Shown: positions 49,262 through 59,916 of the stretch, piece by piece
Position numbering within the stretch: position 1 is the stretch's first letter
How the letters are laid out: each line of letters opens with the position of its first letter
NCBI RefSeq assembly: GCF_002165135.1
Contig: NZ_NFZQ01000002.1
Span: 1-64,000 of the forward strand
From: Pseudomonas sp. SID14000
Lineage (GTDB): Bacteria; Pseudomonadota; Gammaproteobacteria; Pseudomonadales; Pseudomonadaceae
Direction of reading: 5' to 3'
Length of the DNA: 64,000 nt
Notes under the pieces: generated by a model
What the model saw: only the letters and a program-made list of their open reading frames with translations
Databases searched by the model: none
What the model was told of the DNA's origin: nothing
Position numbers and translations under genes: made by a program

Positions 49262-49597
49262 TGCTAAGGTTCCACGGTTTTGATGTTCTTGTTGGTCGAA
49301 AAATCGGCGCCAGTATTGATAACCACTGGGGTTACCGCAACGCAACTTTGGTACGCCGACCCGTGCCCGAGCCCGTTCACTGATGTCCCGCAGCGATCGG
49401 GTCTGGACGATTGTACACAAATAAATATTTGTAATGTGTACCGTTTTTCGTCTTTTTCTGATCGATCGGTCAGGCTTTTAATCGGGACGGCGACAGGCTA
49501 CGCGCCGCGTCTGCTTCGGTCCTTTCGGAGCGAGGCCCACTGAGGCAACAAGCTTAGTTCTGTTCGGAGGGGGTGCAAGGAGGGGGTAGAGCGGGGG
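49262..49597. promoter_or_regulatory. Control region of the first cbb3 operon
   Basis: The gap upstream of ccoN1 is AT-richer than its surroundings. It holds TTGTACACAA at 49411-49420 (reverse complement of the purine-gene palindrome TTGTGTACAA), the inverted repeat ACAAATAAATATTTGT at 49417-49432 and the near-palindrome CTGATCGATCGGTCAG at 49458-49473. A clear ANR box is absent. Confidence 0.45.
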
Positions 49598-49712
49598 AGG
49601 GCTGCTTTGCAGCCCATTCGCAGCACAAGGCTGCTCCTACAGGGGCGCATAATCTTGCGCGGTCCCCTTGTAGGAGCAACCTTGTGCTGCGAATGGGCCG
49701 CAAAGCGGCCCT
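49598..49712. repeat. Inverted REP pair between the two cbb3 operons
   Basis: GGGCTGCTTTGCAGCCCATT-CGCAGCACAAGG and its inverted partner, the same variant as before aqpZ. Confidence 0.82.
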
Positions 49713-49720
49713 GGGCGGTA

Positions 49721-50662
49721 TTACTTGGCAGTGACGGTTTCAGCAGCACCATCCTGCGACAGGCTATACACATATGCCGCCAGCAGGTGCACCTTGTCGT
49801 TGCCCTGGATCTCCGCCTGCGCCGGCATCTGACCCTGGCGACCATAGCGAATGGTCTGCTGCAGCTGGGCAAAGCTCGAACCGTAGATGAATGCCTGCGG
49901 GTGGGTCAGGTCTGGCGCGCCCATGGCCGGAGTGCCCTTGCCTTCAGGCCCGTGGCAGGCCACGCAGTTGCCGGCGAAGATCTCCTTGCCCTTGGCCGGG
50001 TCGGCCTTGGCCCCTTCCGGCAGGGTGCGGCCATTGAGGTTGGTGAGCACGAACGCGGCCACATCCGCCACGCCCTGCTCGCCGATCACTTCGGCCCAGG
50101 CCGGCATCACGCCGTGGCGACCGTTCATGATCGACGCCTTGATGGTTTCCGCCTCGCCGCCCCAACGCCAGTCCTTGTCGGTGAGGTTGGGGAAGCCATA
50201 GGCACCTTTGGCATCCGAACCGTGGCATACCGAGCAGTTGGAGGCGAACAGGCGGCTGCCCATTTTCAGCGCCTGCGGGTCCTTGGCCACTTCTTCCACG
50301 GGCATGGCGGCGTACTTGGCGAAGATCGGGCCGAATTTTGCGTCGGCCTTGTCCATTTCCTTCTGCCATTCGTTGGCGCCGGTCCAGCCATTTTCATAGC
50401 CCGGCAGGATGCCCTTCCAGTTGCCCAGGCCCGGGTAGAGGATCAGGTAGCCGACCGAGAACACCAGGGTGCCGACGAACAGCCAGAACCACCACTTGGG
50501 CAGCGGGTTGTCGTACTCCTCGATGCCGTCGAAACTGTGGCCCATGGTCTGGTCGGCGGTGTTGTTGCTCTGGCCCTTGCGGGTGGCGAGCAGCAGCCAG
50601 GTCAGGCCAATCAGGCTACCGATGGTCAGTACGCAGATGTACGTACTCCAGAAGGTGGTCAT
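49721..50662 (-). CDS. ccoP2: cbb3 oxidase diheme subunit CcoP (set 2)
   Basis: A 313-residue diheme cytochrome with CSVCH and CVACH motifs, closely related to the set-1 copy. The spacer before the cytochrome part is shorter (after [10 protein letters not shown]). Its ATG overlaps ccoQ2 by four bases. Confidence 0.95.
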   Translation of the reverse strand: MTTFWSTYICVLTIGSLIGLTWLLLATRKGQSNNTADQTMGHSFDGIEEYDNPLPKWWFWLFVGTLVFSVGYLILYPGLGNWKGILPGYENGWTGANEWQKEMDKADAKFGPIFAKYAAMPVEEVAKDPQALKMGSRLFASNCSVCHGSDAKGAYGFPNLTDKDWRWGGEAETIKASIMNGRHGVMPAWAEVIGEQGVADVAAFVLTNLNGRTLPEGAKADPAKGKEIFAGNCVACHGPEGKGTPAMGAPDLTHPQAFIYGSSFAQLQQTIRYGRQGQMPAQAEIQGNDKVHLLAAYVYSLSQDGAAETVTAK

Positions 50663-50853
50663 TGCCCGTTACTCCTTTTTGCAGCAGGTTCCTGTCCGGC
50701 AGAGGGCAGGCGGTCGTCGACGAAGGGCAGCAGGCGCGCTTCGGCGAAATCATGGTCGCGGCGGCGGTTGAATACCCACAGGGTGAGGCCGATGAAGGCG
50801 ATCATCACCACCAGGGTACCCAGGCCGCGGATCATGCCGATGTCCATTCCCAT
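50659..50853 (-). CDS. ccoQ2: cbb3 oxidase subunit CcoQ (set 2)
   Basis: A 64-residue protein with one helix ([20 protein letters not shown]) and a basic [12 protein letters not shown] 50853 with AGAGG eight bases upstream was chosen; an internal ATG at 50847 would match set 1 exactly. Confidence 0.92.
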   Translation of the reverse strand: MGMDIGMIRGLGTLVVMIAFIGLTLWVFNRRRDHDFAEARLLPFVDDRLPSAGQEPAAKRSNGQ

Positions 50854-50858
50854 CGCAT

Positions 50859-51467
50859 TCACCTCTTGTTCTTGATCGCGGTGCCGAGCACCTGCAGGTA
50901 GGCGACCAGGGCGTCCATCTCGGTCTTGCCCTTGACCGCGTCGCGGGCCCCGGCGATGTCGTCGTCGGTGTACGGCACGCCCAGGGTGCGCAGGGTACGC
51001 ATCTTGGTGTCGGTATGGCTGTTGTCGACCTGCTGGGCGACCAGCCACGGGTACGACGGCATCTTCGACTCCGGTACCACGTTGCGCGGGTTGTACAGGT
51101 GCGCACGGTGCCAGTCGTCCGAGTAGCGGCCACCGACCCGGGCCAGGTCCGGCCCGGTGCGCTTGGAGCCCCACAGGAACGGGTGGTCCCACACGCTTTC
51201 ACCGGCCACCGAGTAGTGGCCATAGCGCTCGGTTTCGGCGCGGAACGGGCGGATCATCTGCGAATGGCAGCCCACGCAGCCTTCGCGGATGTAGATGTCG
51301 CGGCCTTCCAGCTGCAGCGCGGTGTAGGGCTTCATGCCTTCCACCGGCTTGTTGGTGACGTCCTGGAAGAACAGCGGGACGATCTGGGTCAGGCCGCCGA
51401 TACTGACGGCAAATACCATCAGCAGGGCCAGCAGGCCGACGTTTTTCTCGATGACTTCATGTTTCAT
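50859..51467 (-). CDS. ccoO2: cbb3 oxidase monoheme subunit CcoO (set 2)
   Basis: A 202-residue c-type cytochrome, nearly the same as set 1, with the CVGCH motif. ATG 51467 ([13 protein letters not shown]) was chosen; the longer frame adds 15 residues out of register with set 1. It lies 13 bases after ccoN2. Confidence 0.96.
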   Translation of the reverse strand: MKHEVIEKNVGLLALLMVFAVSIGGLTQIVPLFFQDVTNKPVEGMKPYTALQLEGRDIYIREGCVGCHSQMIRPFRAETERYGHYSVAGESVWDHPFLWGSKRTGPDLARVGGRYSDDWHRAHLYNPRNVVPESKMPSYPWLVAQQVDNSHTDTKMRTLRTLGVPYTDDDIAGARDAVKGKTEMDALVAYLQVLGTAIKNKR

Positions 51468-51480
51468 CAGGCAGGTCTCC

Positions 51481-52905
<1,425 letters not shown>

Positions 52906-52955
52906 GTATGGGTTCCCATCCACGGTTATTTGGCAGGCTTTACAGCGAGGCAAGC

Positions 52956-53648
52956 ATGATTAATGGGCAAAGTGCCGGTATTGACGGGGATCAATGGGCG
53001 AAGGTCGCAAATGTCCCAGGCTTGCGCTGCGATCCTCCGCACGTTCAGAGCAAGGGCGGCTACAAGGGCTGCCTGATCCTGGCCCATGGCGCAGGTGCGC
53101 CGATGGACAGCGGGTTCATGGACGAAATGGCGCAAAGGCTTGCGGCGCTTGGGGTAGCGGTAGTGCGCTTCGAATTCCCTTACATGGCCGAGCGCCGGGT
53201 TACCGGCGGCAAGCGGCCACCGAACCCGCAGAAGGTGTTGCTCGAATGCTGGCGCGAGGTGTACCGGCAGGTGCGACCTTTGGTCGCGGGAAGGCTGGCG
53301 GTGGGTGGCAAGTCCATGGGCGGGCGCATGGCCAGCCTGCTGGCCGATGAGTTGGGGGCTGATGCACTGGTGTGCCTGGGCTATCCGTTCTATGCGGCGG
53401 GCAAACCGGAGAAGCCACGGGTCGAGCACCTGGCCGACTTGAAGACGCCGACCTTGATCGTGCAGGGCGAGCGGGATGCACTGGGTAACCGCGAGGCGGT
53501 GGCAGGGTATGCGTTGTCGCCGGCGATCGAAGTGAGCTGGCTAGTGGCGGGGGACCATGACCTGAAGCCGCTGAAGGCCTCGGGGTTCAGCCATGAGCAG
53601 CATTTGCAGGCGGCGGCTGAGAAGGTTGCAGCATTCCTGAAGGATTAG
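52956..53648 (+). CDS. Alpha/beta hydrolase of the KANL3/Tex30-like family
   Basis: A protein of 230 residues with an alpha/beta-hydrolase fold: [20 protein letters not shown] (oxyanion region), nucleophile elbow [13 protein letters not shown] and a late GDHDLKP with the catalytic His region. ATG 52956 with GCGAGG is the only upstream ATG; a TTG further in would leave the ANR box outside the gene. It is divergent from ccoN2. Substrate is unknown. Confidence 0.8.
   Translation: MINGQSAGIDGDQWAKVANVPGLRCDPPHVQSKGGYKGCLILAHGAGAPMDSGFMDEMAQRLAALGVAVVRFEFPYMAERRVTGGKRPPNPQKVLLECWREVYRQVRPLVAGRLAVGGKSMGGRMASLLADELGADALVCLGYPFYAAGKPEKPRVEHLADLKTPTLIVQGERDALGNREAVAGYALSPAIEVSWLVAGDHDLKPLKASGFSHEQHLQAAAEKVAAFLKD
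52981..52994 (-). promoter_or_regulatory. ANR/FNR box upstream of ccoN2
   Basis: TTGACGGGGATCAA differs from TTGAT-N4-ATCAA at one base. It lies 76-89 bases before ccoN2 and within the proposed N-terminus of the divergent hydrolase gene. Confidence 0.85.
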
Positions 53649-53650
53649 TG

Positions 53651-53749
53651 CCGGGTTCTTCGCGGGTGAACCCGCTCCCACAGGTTCACCACAGGATCTG
53701 AAAACTGTGCAGTACCTGTGGGAGCGGGTTTACCCGCGAAGAGGCCGGA
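53651..53749. repeat. Inverted REP pair after the hydrolase gene
   Basis: CTTCGCGGGTGAACCCGCTC-CCACAGG and the inverted copy ending CGCGAAGAGGCCGG, between convergent stops. Confidence 0.82.
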
Positions 53750-53761
53750 CCAGGCTGACGC

Positions 53762-54046
53762 TTAGTCGCGGTACTCGCACAGGTAAGCGGTATCCACCTT
53801 CACCTGCAGCTGGAACTTGCTGTCAGCCGGCACGTTGAACTTGTCGCCCGCCTTGAAGGTTTCCCAGTTGTCACTACCTGGCAGTTTCACGGTCAGTGCA
53901 CCCGAAACCACGTGCATGATCTCGCGCTTGGCAGTGCCGAACTCGTATTCGCCCGGGGCCATCACACCGACAGTGGCCGGACCTTCTTCGCCCGCGAAGG
54001 CGATCGACTTGACGGTGCCGTTGAAGTACTCGTTGACCTGGAACAT
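53762..54046 (-). CDS. ppnP: Pyrimidine/purine nucleoside phosphorylase PpnP
   Basis: A 94-residue cupin (DUF1255) enzyme, phosphorolysing nucleosides such as uridine, adenosine and guanosine. [17 protein letters not shown] and [18 protein letters not shown] are family signatures. ATG 54046 was chosen for family length; the open frame runs much further upstream without resemblance. Confidence 0.92.
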   Translation of the reverse strand: MFQVNEYFNGTVKSIAFAGEEGPATVGVMAPGEYEFGTAKREIMHVVSGALTVKLPGSDNWETFKAGDKFNVPADSKFQLQVKVDTAYLCEYRD

Positions 54047-54120
54047 GGGCGACTCCTGAAAAGGGGGGATGAAAAAGGGCTGGCCAGTATGCCCAAGCCC
54101 AGGGGCCCCGTCATCTGCTT

Positions 54121-54672
54121 TCAGGTAGCCCCCGCAGGCAGGCTCAACGGCAGCAGCCGCGCGGTATTTCGCGCATCTTCCAGGGCCCGGTGCTGCTGCC
54201 CGCAAAAGTGCATGCCGGCCAGTTGCAGGGCACTGTTCAGGCCGGTGGGCCGTTGCAAGTGGCGGGCCTTGGCGAAGCGTTGCTTGAGGTTGATGTGTGG
54301 CAGGGTCCGCAGCAGGCTGTCCAGCCCGTGTTGCTGCCATTCCTGGTGCAACTGCTGGCGGTCGTAGTCGCCCCAGCTGACCCACGCCTGAAGCTGCCCA
54401 CGGTGGTGCCCGAGCCAGCGCTCGAAGCTTGCCCACACCTCGCGGAACGATGCGGCACTGTCCACGCTGGCCTGGCTGATGTGGGTCAGCTCGCGGCAGA
54501 ACGGGGTCAGCTGCGGCCGCCGCCGGGGCTTTACGAAGCGCTGGAAGTGGTCGACCTCGCGGCCTTCGCGGGTTACCAGGCTTGCGCCGATTTCAATGAC
54601 TTCCATCTCTGTGACCGGCCACCCACCATTATCGGTGGTGGCTTCCAGGTCGATCACCAACCAATGGCCCAT
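54121..54672 (-). CDS. DEDDh 3'-5' exonuclease (ERI-1/KapD-like)
   Basis: A 183-residue exonuclease. [16 protein letters not shown] has the first two acidic residues (D8, E10), WGDYDRQQL the third and [14 protein letters not shown] the last His/Asp of the DEDDh set. ATG 54672 was chosen since the catalytic motif starts there. Its RNA or DNA substrate is not shown by the sequence. Confidence 0.88.
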   Translation of the reverse strand: MGHWLVIDLEATTDNGGWPVTEMEVIEIGASLVTREGREVDHFQRFVKPRRRPQLTPFCRELTHISQASVDSAASFREVWASFERWLGHHRGQLQAWVSWGDYDRQQLHQEWQQHGLDSLLRTLPHINLKQRFAKARHLQRPTGLNSALQLAGMHFCGQQHRALEDARNTARLLPLSLPAGAT

Positions 54673-54836
54673 ACCAGGCTCCCTTGCAGATCCTGCTAGA
54701 GCGTAGCCAAACTCCGGGCATCCGGCACCCCCTGGCAATTTGCCCGTGGCTTTGGCATAAAGGGCCACCTAGCCGGCTGTTGTGTCCGGCCCGGAAAACG
54801 CCTAGCTTAGGCGGACCCAGGCATGAACCGTGATGA

Positions 54837-55646
54837 GTGTCCTTCTTGACTCCAGCGCCCGGCCTCAAGGCCCTGTTTTGTATGATGCTGCTGGCTGTGT
54901 TCTGGCCGGCGGCGCCGTCATGGGCGGCTGGTGCCGTAGAAGTGAAGATTGGCGCGGCGCATTTCCCGCCCTACACCGTGCGCCCGGAGCAGGGCGCCGA
55001 CACCGGCCTGCTACCGCAGTTGGTCGACGCGCTCAACCGCGTGCAGCAGCACTACCGCTTCGTTCTGGTACCCACGTCCGTCCAGCGGCGTTTCGGTGAC
55101 TTCCAGCAAGGCCGTACGGACATGGCCATTTTCGAGAACCCGCAATGGGGTTGGCAGCAGATTCCCCACAAGACCGTGGACATGTGCCTGGAAGACGCCG
55201 AAGTGTTTGTCGCCCGCCAGGCCAATGGTCATGACCCGCATTACTTCGACGACCTGAACGGCAAGCGCCTGGCGCTGTTCAACGGCTATCACTATGCGTT
55301 CGCCGGCTTCAACCCCGACCCGGATTACCTGCGCAGGACCTACAACGCGACCCTGACCTATTCCCATGACAGCAACCTGCTGATGGTGCAGGCCGGCCGC
55401 GCCGACATCGCCCTGGTCACGCGTTCCTACCTCAGCGATTTCCTGGCGCGCAATCCGGCCAGCCGGGAGCGGTTGGTGCCCTCGCAGCGCATTGACCAGG
55501 TCTACCATCACTACGCCTTGCTGCGCCCGGGGGCGCCTATCGGCGAGCAGTCGTTCGCGGCGTTGCTGCGCGGGTTACGCGACAGTGGCGAGCTGGCGCG
55601 CATCTTCGAGCCCTACCGCATTACAGTGACTGCACCAAAAGACTGA
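54837..55646 (+). CDS. Orphan periplasmic substrate-binding protein (SBP family 3)
   Basis: A 269-residue exported protein with a signal peptide (ALFCMMLLAVFWPAAPSWA) and a family 3 binding domain (VKIGAAHFPPYTVRPEQGAD, then GLLPQLVDALNRVQQHY). The start is GTG 54837; an internal ATG at 54882 would also keep a signal peptide. No transporter genes flank it. It is the second orphan of this kind in the window. Confidence 0.78.
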   Translation: MSFLTPAPGLKALFCMMLLAVFWPAAPSWAAGAVEVKIGAAHFPPYTVRPEQGADTGLLPQLVDALNRVQQHYRFVLVPTSVQRRFGDFQQGRTDMAIFENPQWGWQQIPHKTVDMCLEDAEVFVARQANGHDPHYFDDLNGKRLALFNGYHYAFAGFNPDPDYLRRTYNATLTYSHDSNLLMVQAGRADIALVTRSYLSDFLARNPASRERLVPSQRIDQVYHHYALLRPGAPIGEQSFAALLRGLRDSGELARIFEPYRITVTAPKD

Positions 55647-55766
55647 ATTCCCGCGTTGTGGCAACGTTCTCAGCGGTAAACCTTATCTTCATTGCCGTGA
55701 GCCAAGCCGATGCCTTTGAGCAACGGCAAACGCCACCCACGCCGTGCGCCCGAACCCTGTGCTTGA

Positions 55767-56297
55767 TCAGGTCTGCCGATTGGCTGTCTTGCGGCAATGC
55801 ACCAGCGCATCGCGGATCATGAAGTTGACCAGTGTCGGCGACACCCCCAGTTCCTTGGCAATGTCCTTCTGTAGCACGCCATGCAACCGGTACATCTCGA
55901 AGGCATGGCGGGTGCGTTGGGGCAGTTCGTTCAGCGCCTCGGCAATGTCATCCAGTGCGGCGAGGTTGATGTGGGTGGCTTCGGGGGAGGCATTTTGCAC
56001 GACCACGTTCAGGCCTTCCTCCTCGCTGCCGGAGTACTTCAACTCCATTGCCTGCTTGCGGTAGTGGTCGATGGCCAGGTTGCGCACGATCTGGAACAGG
56101 TAGCTGAGCTGCGCCTTGAATGACGAGGTGATCTGCGGGGCGGCGATGAGCCGGAAAAAGGCGTCCTGCACCACATCTTCGGCGCGCGACCGGCAGCCGG
56201 TGATACGGGCAGCGATCTTGACCAGGATGTTGCGGTTGTCGACGAAGGCCTGCAGTAATGGTGAATCGCACTTACTTGTGGATAGTTGTTCCGTCAT
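55767..56297 (-). CDS. pfrI: Iron-starvation ECF sigma factor PfrI/PvdS-like
   Basis: A 176-residue ECF sigma factor. Region 2 has CRSRAEDVVQDAFFRL and YLFQIVRNLAIDHYRKQ; region 4 has ELPQRTRHAFEMYRLHGVLQ and DIAKELGVSPTLVNFMI. No anti-sigma gene adjoins it, as for PvdS/PfrI, which switches on siderophore genes. AAGGTG precedes ATG 56297, and a strong Fur box lies upstream. Confidence 0.92.
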   Translation of the reverse strand: MTEQLSTSKCDSPLLQAFVDNRNILVKIAARITGCRSRAEDVVQDAFFRLIAAPQITSSFKAQLSYLFQIVRNLAIDHYRKQAMELKYSGSEEEGLNVVVQNASPEATHINLAALDDIAEALNELPQRTRHAFEMYRLHGVLQKDIAKELGVSPTLVNFMIRDALVHCRKTANRQT

Positions 56298-56373
56298 GGA
56301 AATCACCTTGTTACAGAGGGGGAGAGGACGCCCCCAAAGTTGGGAAGCTTCCTACGACGGGCGACAAGCTATT

Positions 56374-56392
56374 CAGAATGATAATAATTGTC
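56374..56392 (-). promoter_or_regulatory. Fur box upstream of pfrI
   Basis: CAGAATGATAATAATTGTC matches 15 of 19 positions of the Fur consensus GATAATGATAATCATTATC, 77-95 bases before the pfrI start. It implies iron-dependent repression. Confidence 0.8.
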
Positions 56393-56488
56393 AAATGAGA
56401 GGCGTAATTGGTTTCATGCGATTGCAGTTGTAGGGGGCAGGGGCGATCGGGGGCATGTCAGGGCATTTGTGGTGCCTGTGAGATCGAG

Positions 56489-56540
56489 CGCCGCCCGCGC
56501 GGCGCTACGCGGGACAAGCCCGCCCGTGAAGAGGCCGGTG
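56489..56540. repeat. Degenerate REP before dsbG end
   Basis: GCGCCGCCCGCGCGGCGC hairpin followed by GCGGGACAAGCCCGCCCGTG-AAGAGGCCGG, a diverged REP after the dsbG stop. Confidence 0.5.
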
Positions 56541-56555
56541 CAGGCACCGTATCTT

Positions 56556-57314
56556 TCAGCGCTTGCCGAGAATCTTCCCAAGCAACTCCGGCCGCGGTGC
56601 GCCTTGCTGGCTCTGCAGGTTGCCCTGTTCATCCTGATAGAAAATCGCCGGGGTTGCCTGCAACCCCATCTCCTCCATCAGCGCCATGTTCGCCGCCAGT
56701 TTCTGCTGCACCGCCTCCGGCACCTGCTCCAGCGGCTTCAGCGTGCTGGCCTTGCCGGCCTTTTCATGCTGCTGCAGTGCCTTGGCCGGGTCCTTCGCCG
56801 CCAGCAGCGCCGCCGACTTGCCCGGGCTGTCCTCGCGGATGATGCCGACCATGATATGGCGCAACTGCACCTTGCCCGATTCCACCCAAGGCCGCGCCTG
56901 CTCCCAGAACATGTTGCAGTACGGGCAGTTGGGGTCACTGAACAGGTACACCTTGCGTGGCGCATCATCCTTGCCGTCGGCGATCCAGGCGGTTTTCTCC
57001 ATCTTCGCCCAGATTTCCTTGCTCATCGGCGCATACACCAGCTTCTTCAGCGGCTCGGCACTGAGGTCCTTGCCCTGTTCGTCGAACAGGCTGCCGACCA
57101 GTACATGCTTGCCGTCAGGGGTAAGGTACAGGGCCAGGCCGTTGTTCTGGTACTCGGCGGCATACCCGCGCAGGCCGGCAGGCGCGTCGAAGCTGCCTTT
57201 GATCACGGCGCCCTTGGCTTGCAGTTGCGCAATCGCCTTGGGCAGCTCTTCGGCCTGCAAGATGGGGGGAGTCAGCAGGGCCAGGGACAGGGGTAGCAGT
57301 GCAGTCAGTCGCAT
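56556..57314 (-). CDS. dsbG: Thiol:disulfide interchange protein DsbG
   Basis: A 252-residue periplasmic disulfide isomerase/reductase. A signal peptide (ALLPLSLALLTPPILQA) precedes the dimer domain and a thioredoxin domain with C130-PY-C133 (SDPNCPYCNMFW). ATG 57314 was chosen; the frame before it belongs to the upstream gene. It is last in the minus-strand cluster dsbD-tlpA-like-dsbG and is probably kept reduced by DsbD. Confidence 0.9.
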   Translation of the reverse strand: MRLTALLPLSLALLTPPILQAEELPKAIAQLQAKGAVIKGSFDAPAGLRGYAAEYQNNGLALYLTPDGKHVLVGSLFDEQGKDLSAEPLKKLVYAPMSKEIWAKMEKTAWIADGKDDAPRKVYLFSDPNCPYCNMFWEQARPWVESGKVQLRHIMVGIIREDSPGKSAALLAAKDPAKALQQHEKAGKASTLKPLEQVPEAVQQKLAANMALMEEMGLQATPAIFYQDEQGNLQSQQGAPRPELLGKILGKR

Positions 57315-57315
57315 G

Positions 57316-58152
57316 TCAGTTTCCTTGTGCGGCAGGGGCGGGCGCGGTGGCACGGTCGAAAGGCTCCAGGGCATGGCGCAGGCTGGCCCGGGACAGCTCG
57401 CCCAGATGGCTGCCGACCAGGCGCCCGTCGGCGTCGTAGAACAGGGTGGTAGGCAGGGCCATGGAGCCGACGCGCTGGGCCAGCAGGCCGGTACCGTCGA
57501 ACAGCACGTGGGTCAGGCTAAGGCCGGTGGTGGCGAGGAAGGTGCTGACGTTTTCCGGGGTCTCGCCCTGGTTGACGAACAGGAAGGTCACGTGTGGGTA
57601 AGCGCTCTGCGCTTGTTGCAGCACCGGCATTTCGCGCCGGCAGGGTGGGCACCAGGTGGCCCAGATGTTGATGACCAGCGGCTTGCCGCGGTAGCTATGC
57701 AACGCCACGGATTGGCCGCTGGCGTTGCGCAGGCTCAGTTCCGGCAGTTCGGTGCCCTTGCTGTACAAATGGCCACCGAGGCTGGCCAGGCCCCAGAACA
57801 ACGCGCCGCTGAACAGCGCCCAGCCCATTGGGCGGCGCAGGCCCGGATGGCGCCAGCCCTGCCACAGGGCGCCGAGCACGATGCCGGCAAGGCCGGACCA
57901 GAGCAGGAAGCCGCCATCACGGATATCGATGATCTGCAGCGGCTCGTCCCGGTACATCGGCCAGTAGGCCAGCACAAAGCCGGCGCGTGCGCACAACAGG
58001 CCGATCAGGAACAGGTTGAACAGTGCCGATTCCGGGCTCTCGCCGCCACGCCGGGCGACCCACCAGCCGACCACGCTGGCGATCACCAGGGCGGTGAGCA
58101 TCAGCAGGTGGTTGAGGGCCATGGTCAGTGGCCCGAGGGTTACGGTCAGCAT
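57316..58152 (-). CDS. Membrane-anchored TlpA-like thioredoxin with LGT-like N-terminal part
   Basis: A 278-residue protein. The N-terminal 125 residues have four helices resembling part of prolipoprotein diacylglyceryl transferase (LFLIGLLCARAGFVLAYWPM then DGGFLLWSGLAGIVLGALWQ). The C-terminal periplasmic TlpA/ResA-type domain has WCPPC at 167-171. It probably moves reductant or thiols between DsbD and periplasmic partners. Its ATG overlaps the dsbD stop by one base and its stop is one base before dsbG. Confidence 0.85.
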   Translation of the reverse strand: MLTVTLGPLTMALNHLLMLTALVIASVVGWWVARRGGESPESALFNLFLIGLLCARAGFVLAYWPMYRDEPLQIIDIRDGGFLLWSGLAGIVLGALWQGWRHPGLRRPMGWALFSGALFWGLASLGGHLYSKGTELPELSLRNASGQSVALHSYRGKPLVINIWATWCPPCRREMPVLQQAQSAYPHVTFLFVNQGETPENVSTFLATTGLSLTHVLFDGTGLLAQRVGSMALPTTLFYDADGRLVGSHLGELSRASLRHALEPFDRATAPAPAAQGN

Positions 58153-59867
58153 CAGCCTTGGCTCCTGGTCTGGGTCCAGTGTTGCAGGAAGGCGGCCGCA
58201 TCCACTTCACCGGTGATGCGCCGCGCGCGGCGTTCGTCGCCTTCCGGGCCGATCCAGATGATGCTGGGCGGGCCGGGTACCTGGTAGCGCTGCAGCATGG
58301 CCTGGCTGGCCGGGCTGTCGGCGGTCACGTCCAGGCGCAGCAGGTGTACGCCGGCCAGGCCGGCCTGCACGTCGCTGCGGGCGAACACCTGTTTTTCCAT
58401 GACCTTGCACGACACGCACCAGTCGGCATAGTAGTCGAGCATCACCCACTGGCCACGGGCCTTGGCCGCCTCCAGTTCGCGTTGCAGGTCTTCGGGGCGG
58501 CTGACGGTGACGAAGGTGTCTTCGGCATGCTGGCCGGTGGCCGACAAAGCGCTGCCACCGGCGAACGGGCGCAACGGTTGCCACAGGTCGTCGCCACCGG
58601 CCGCCGCGCCCACCAGCAGCAGACCGCCCCACAGGGCACCCAGCAGTGGCACTGCGCGCAGCGCCGGTAGCCGCTGCAAGGCGGGCCAGGCAGCCCAGGC
58701 CAGGGCGATCAGCAAGGCGCCGCTCAGGGCCAGCAGCAATGCCGCGGGCAGCAGACCGCGCACGGTATACAGCGCCATGGCCAGGAACACGAAGCCGAAC
58801 ACGCCCTTGACCCGGTTCATCCACGCGCCTGGGCGGGGCAGGTAGCGGTTGCCCAGGGTCACCAGCAACAGCAGCGGCACGCCCATGCCCAGGCCAAGGC
58901 TGAACAGCACCAGCGCCCCCTGCAGCACGTCGCCGCTCTGGGCGATGTACAGCAACGCGCCGGCCAACGGTGCGGTCATGCATGGGCCCATCAGCAGGCC
59001 AGACAGCGCGCCCAGCAGCGCCGCGCCATACAGGTTGCCGCCACGGGTGCCGTGCCCGGCGCGGTCGAGGCGGTCACGCAGGGCCGCGGGCAGTTGCAGT
59101 TCGAAGGCGCCGAACATCGGCAGGGCCAGCAGCACGAACAGCGCCGCCAGGCTGCCCAGCAGCCAGGGTTGCTGCAGCCAGGCCTGCAGGCTGGCGCCCA
59201 GCAGCGCGGCGACCACGCCCAGGGCGGCATACACCAGGGCCATGCTCAGTACATAGACCCCAGCCAGTACCCAGCCGCGCCGGGCACTGGCGCCATTGCC
59301 CAGCACCAACCCGGCGAGGATCGGCAGCATCGGCAGCGAGCAGGGGGTGAAGGCCAGCAACAGGCCCAGGCCGAAGAACGCCAGCAGGCTCCAGGCCAGG
59401 TGGCCTTGTTGCAGGTCACTGGCCAGGGCCTGGTCACTGGCTTGTTCGGCCACTGTTGCCACACTGCCACCCAGGTCGATCAACGTGGTTTGCGGTGGGT
59501 AGCACAGGCCGGCATCGGCGCAGCCTTGCCAGCCCAGGCGCAGCTGGCCCTGGGCATTGACCGGCAGCAACAGTTCGAGTTGGTCGCGGTACACCGCACT
59601 GTCGCCGAAGAACTCGTCGTGGTGGTTGAGGGCGACTGGCAGTTGCGGGTGCTGTTCGACGGGCAGGCCCTCGAACTTCAGACGTTTCTGATACAGGTAG
59701 TAGCCTGGCTGGATCTGGAAGAACAGGCGCATCTGGCCATCGGCCTGGCGGTCGTGGGTCAGCACGAAGGCCTGGTTGACCGGGAGGAAATCCGGTTTGA
59801 CATCGAACGGGTTGGCCTGTAACGGGCCGGCCAGCAGCAGTGTCAGGAAGAGCAGGAGGACGCGCAT
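58152..59867 (-). CDS. dsbD: Thiol:disulfide interchange transporter DsbD
   Basis: A 571-residue membrane protein that brings electrons from cytoplasmic thioredoxin to the periplasm. It has an N-terminal periplasmic domain with GCADAGLCYPP, eight membrane helices with FTPCSLPMLP and MGPCMTAPLAG, and a C-terminal thioredoxin domain with CVSC (DWCVSCKVM). It starts the dsbD-tlpA-dsbG cluster. Confidence 0.95.
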   Translation of the reverse strand: MRVLLLFLTLLLAGPLQANPFDVKPDFLPVNQAFVLTHDRQADGQMRLFFQIQPGYYLYQKRLKFEGLPVEQHPQLPVALNHHDEFFGDSAVYRDQLELLLPVNAQGQLRLGWQGCADAGLCYPPQTTLIDLGGSVATVAEQASDQALASDLQQGHLAWSLLAFFGLGLLLAFTPCSLPMLPILAGLVLGNGASARRGWVLAGVYVLSMALVYAALGVVAALLGASLQAWLQQPWLLGSLAALFVLLALPMFGAFELQLPAALRDRLDRAGHGTRGGNLYGAALLGALSGLLMGPCMTAPLAGALLYIAQSGDVLQGALVLFSLGLGMGVPLLLLVTLGNRYLPRPGAWMNRVKGVFGFVFLAMALYTVRGLLPAALLLALSGALLIALAWAAWPALQRLPALRAVPLLGALWGGLLLVGAAAGGDDLWQPLRPFAGGSALSATGQHAEDTFVTVSRPEDLQRELEAAKARGQWVMLDYYADWCVSCKVMEKQVFARSDVQAGLAGVHLLRLDVTADSPASQAMLQRYQVPGPPSIIWIGPEGDERRARRITGEVDAAAFLQHWTQTRSQG

Positions 59868-59916
59868 GTCTTCGCCTTGGCAGTACGTTGAAAGGGGTCA
59901 TGCTGGCTTGGGCCGA

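Noticed and set aside
49315..49329. TTGATAACCACTGGG upstream of ccoN1 as an ANR box
   Set aside because: Only one half-site matches; the second half should read ATCAA and does not.
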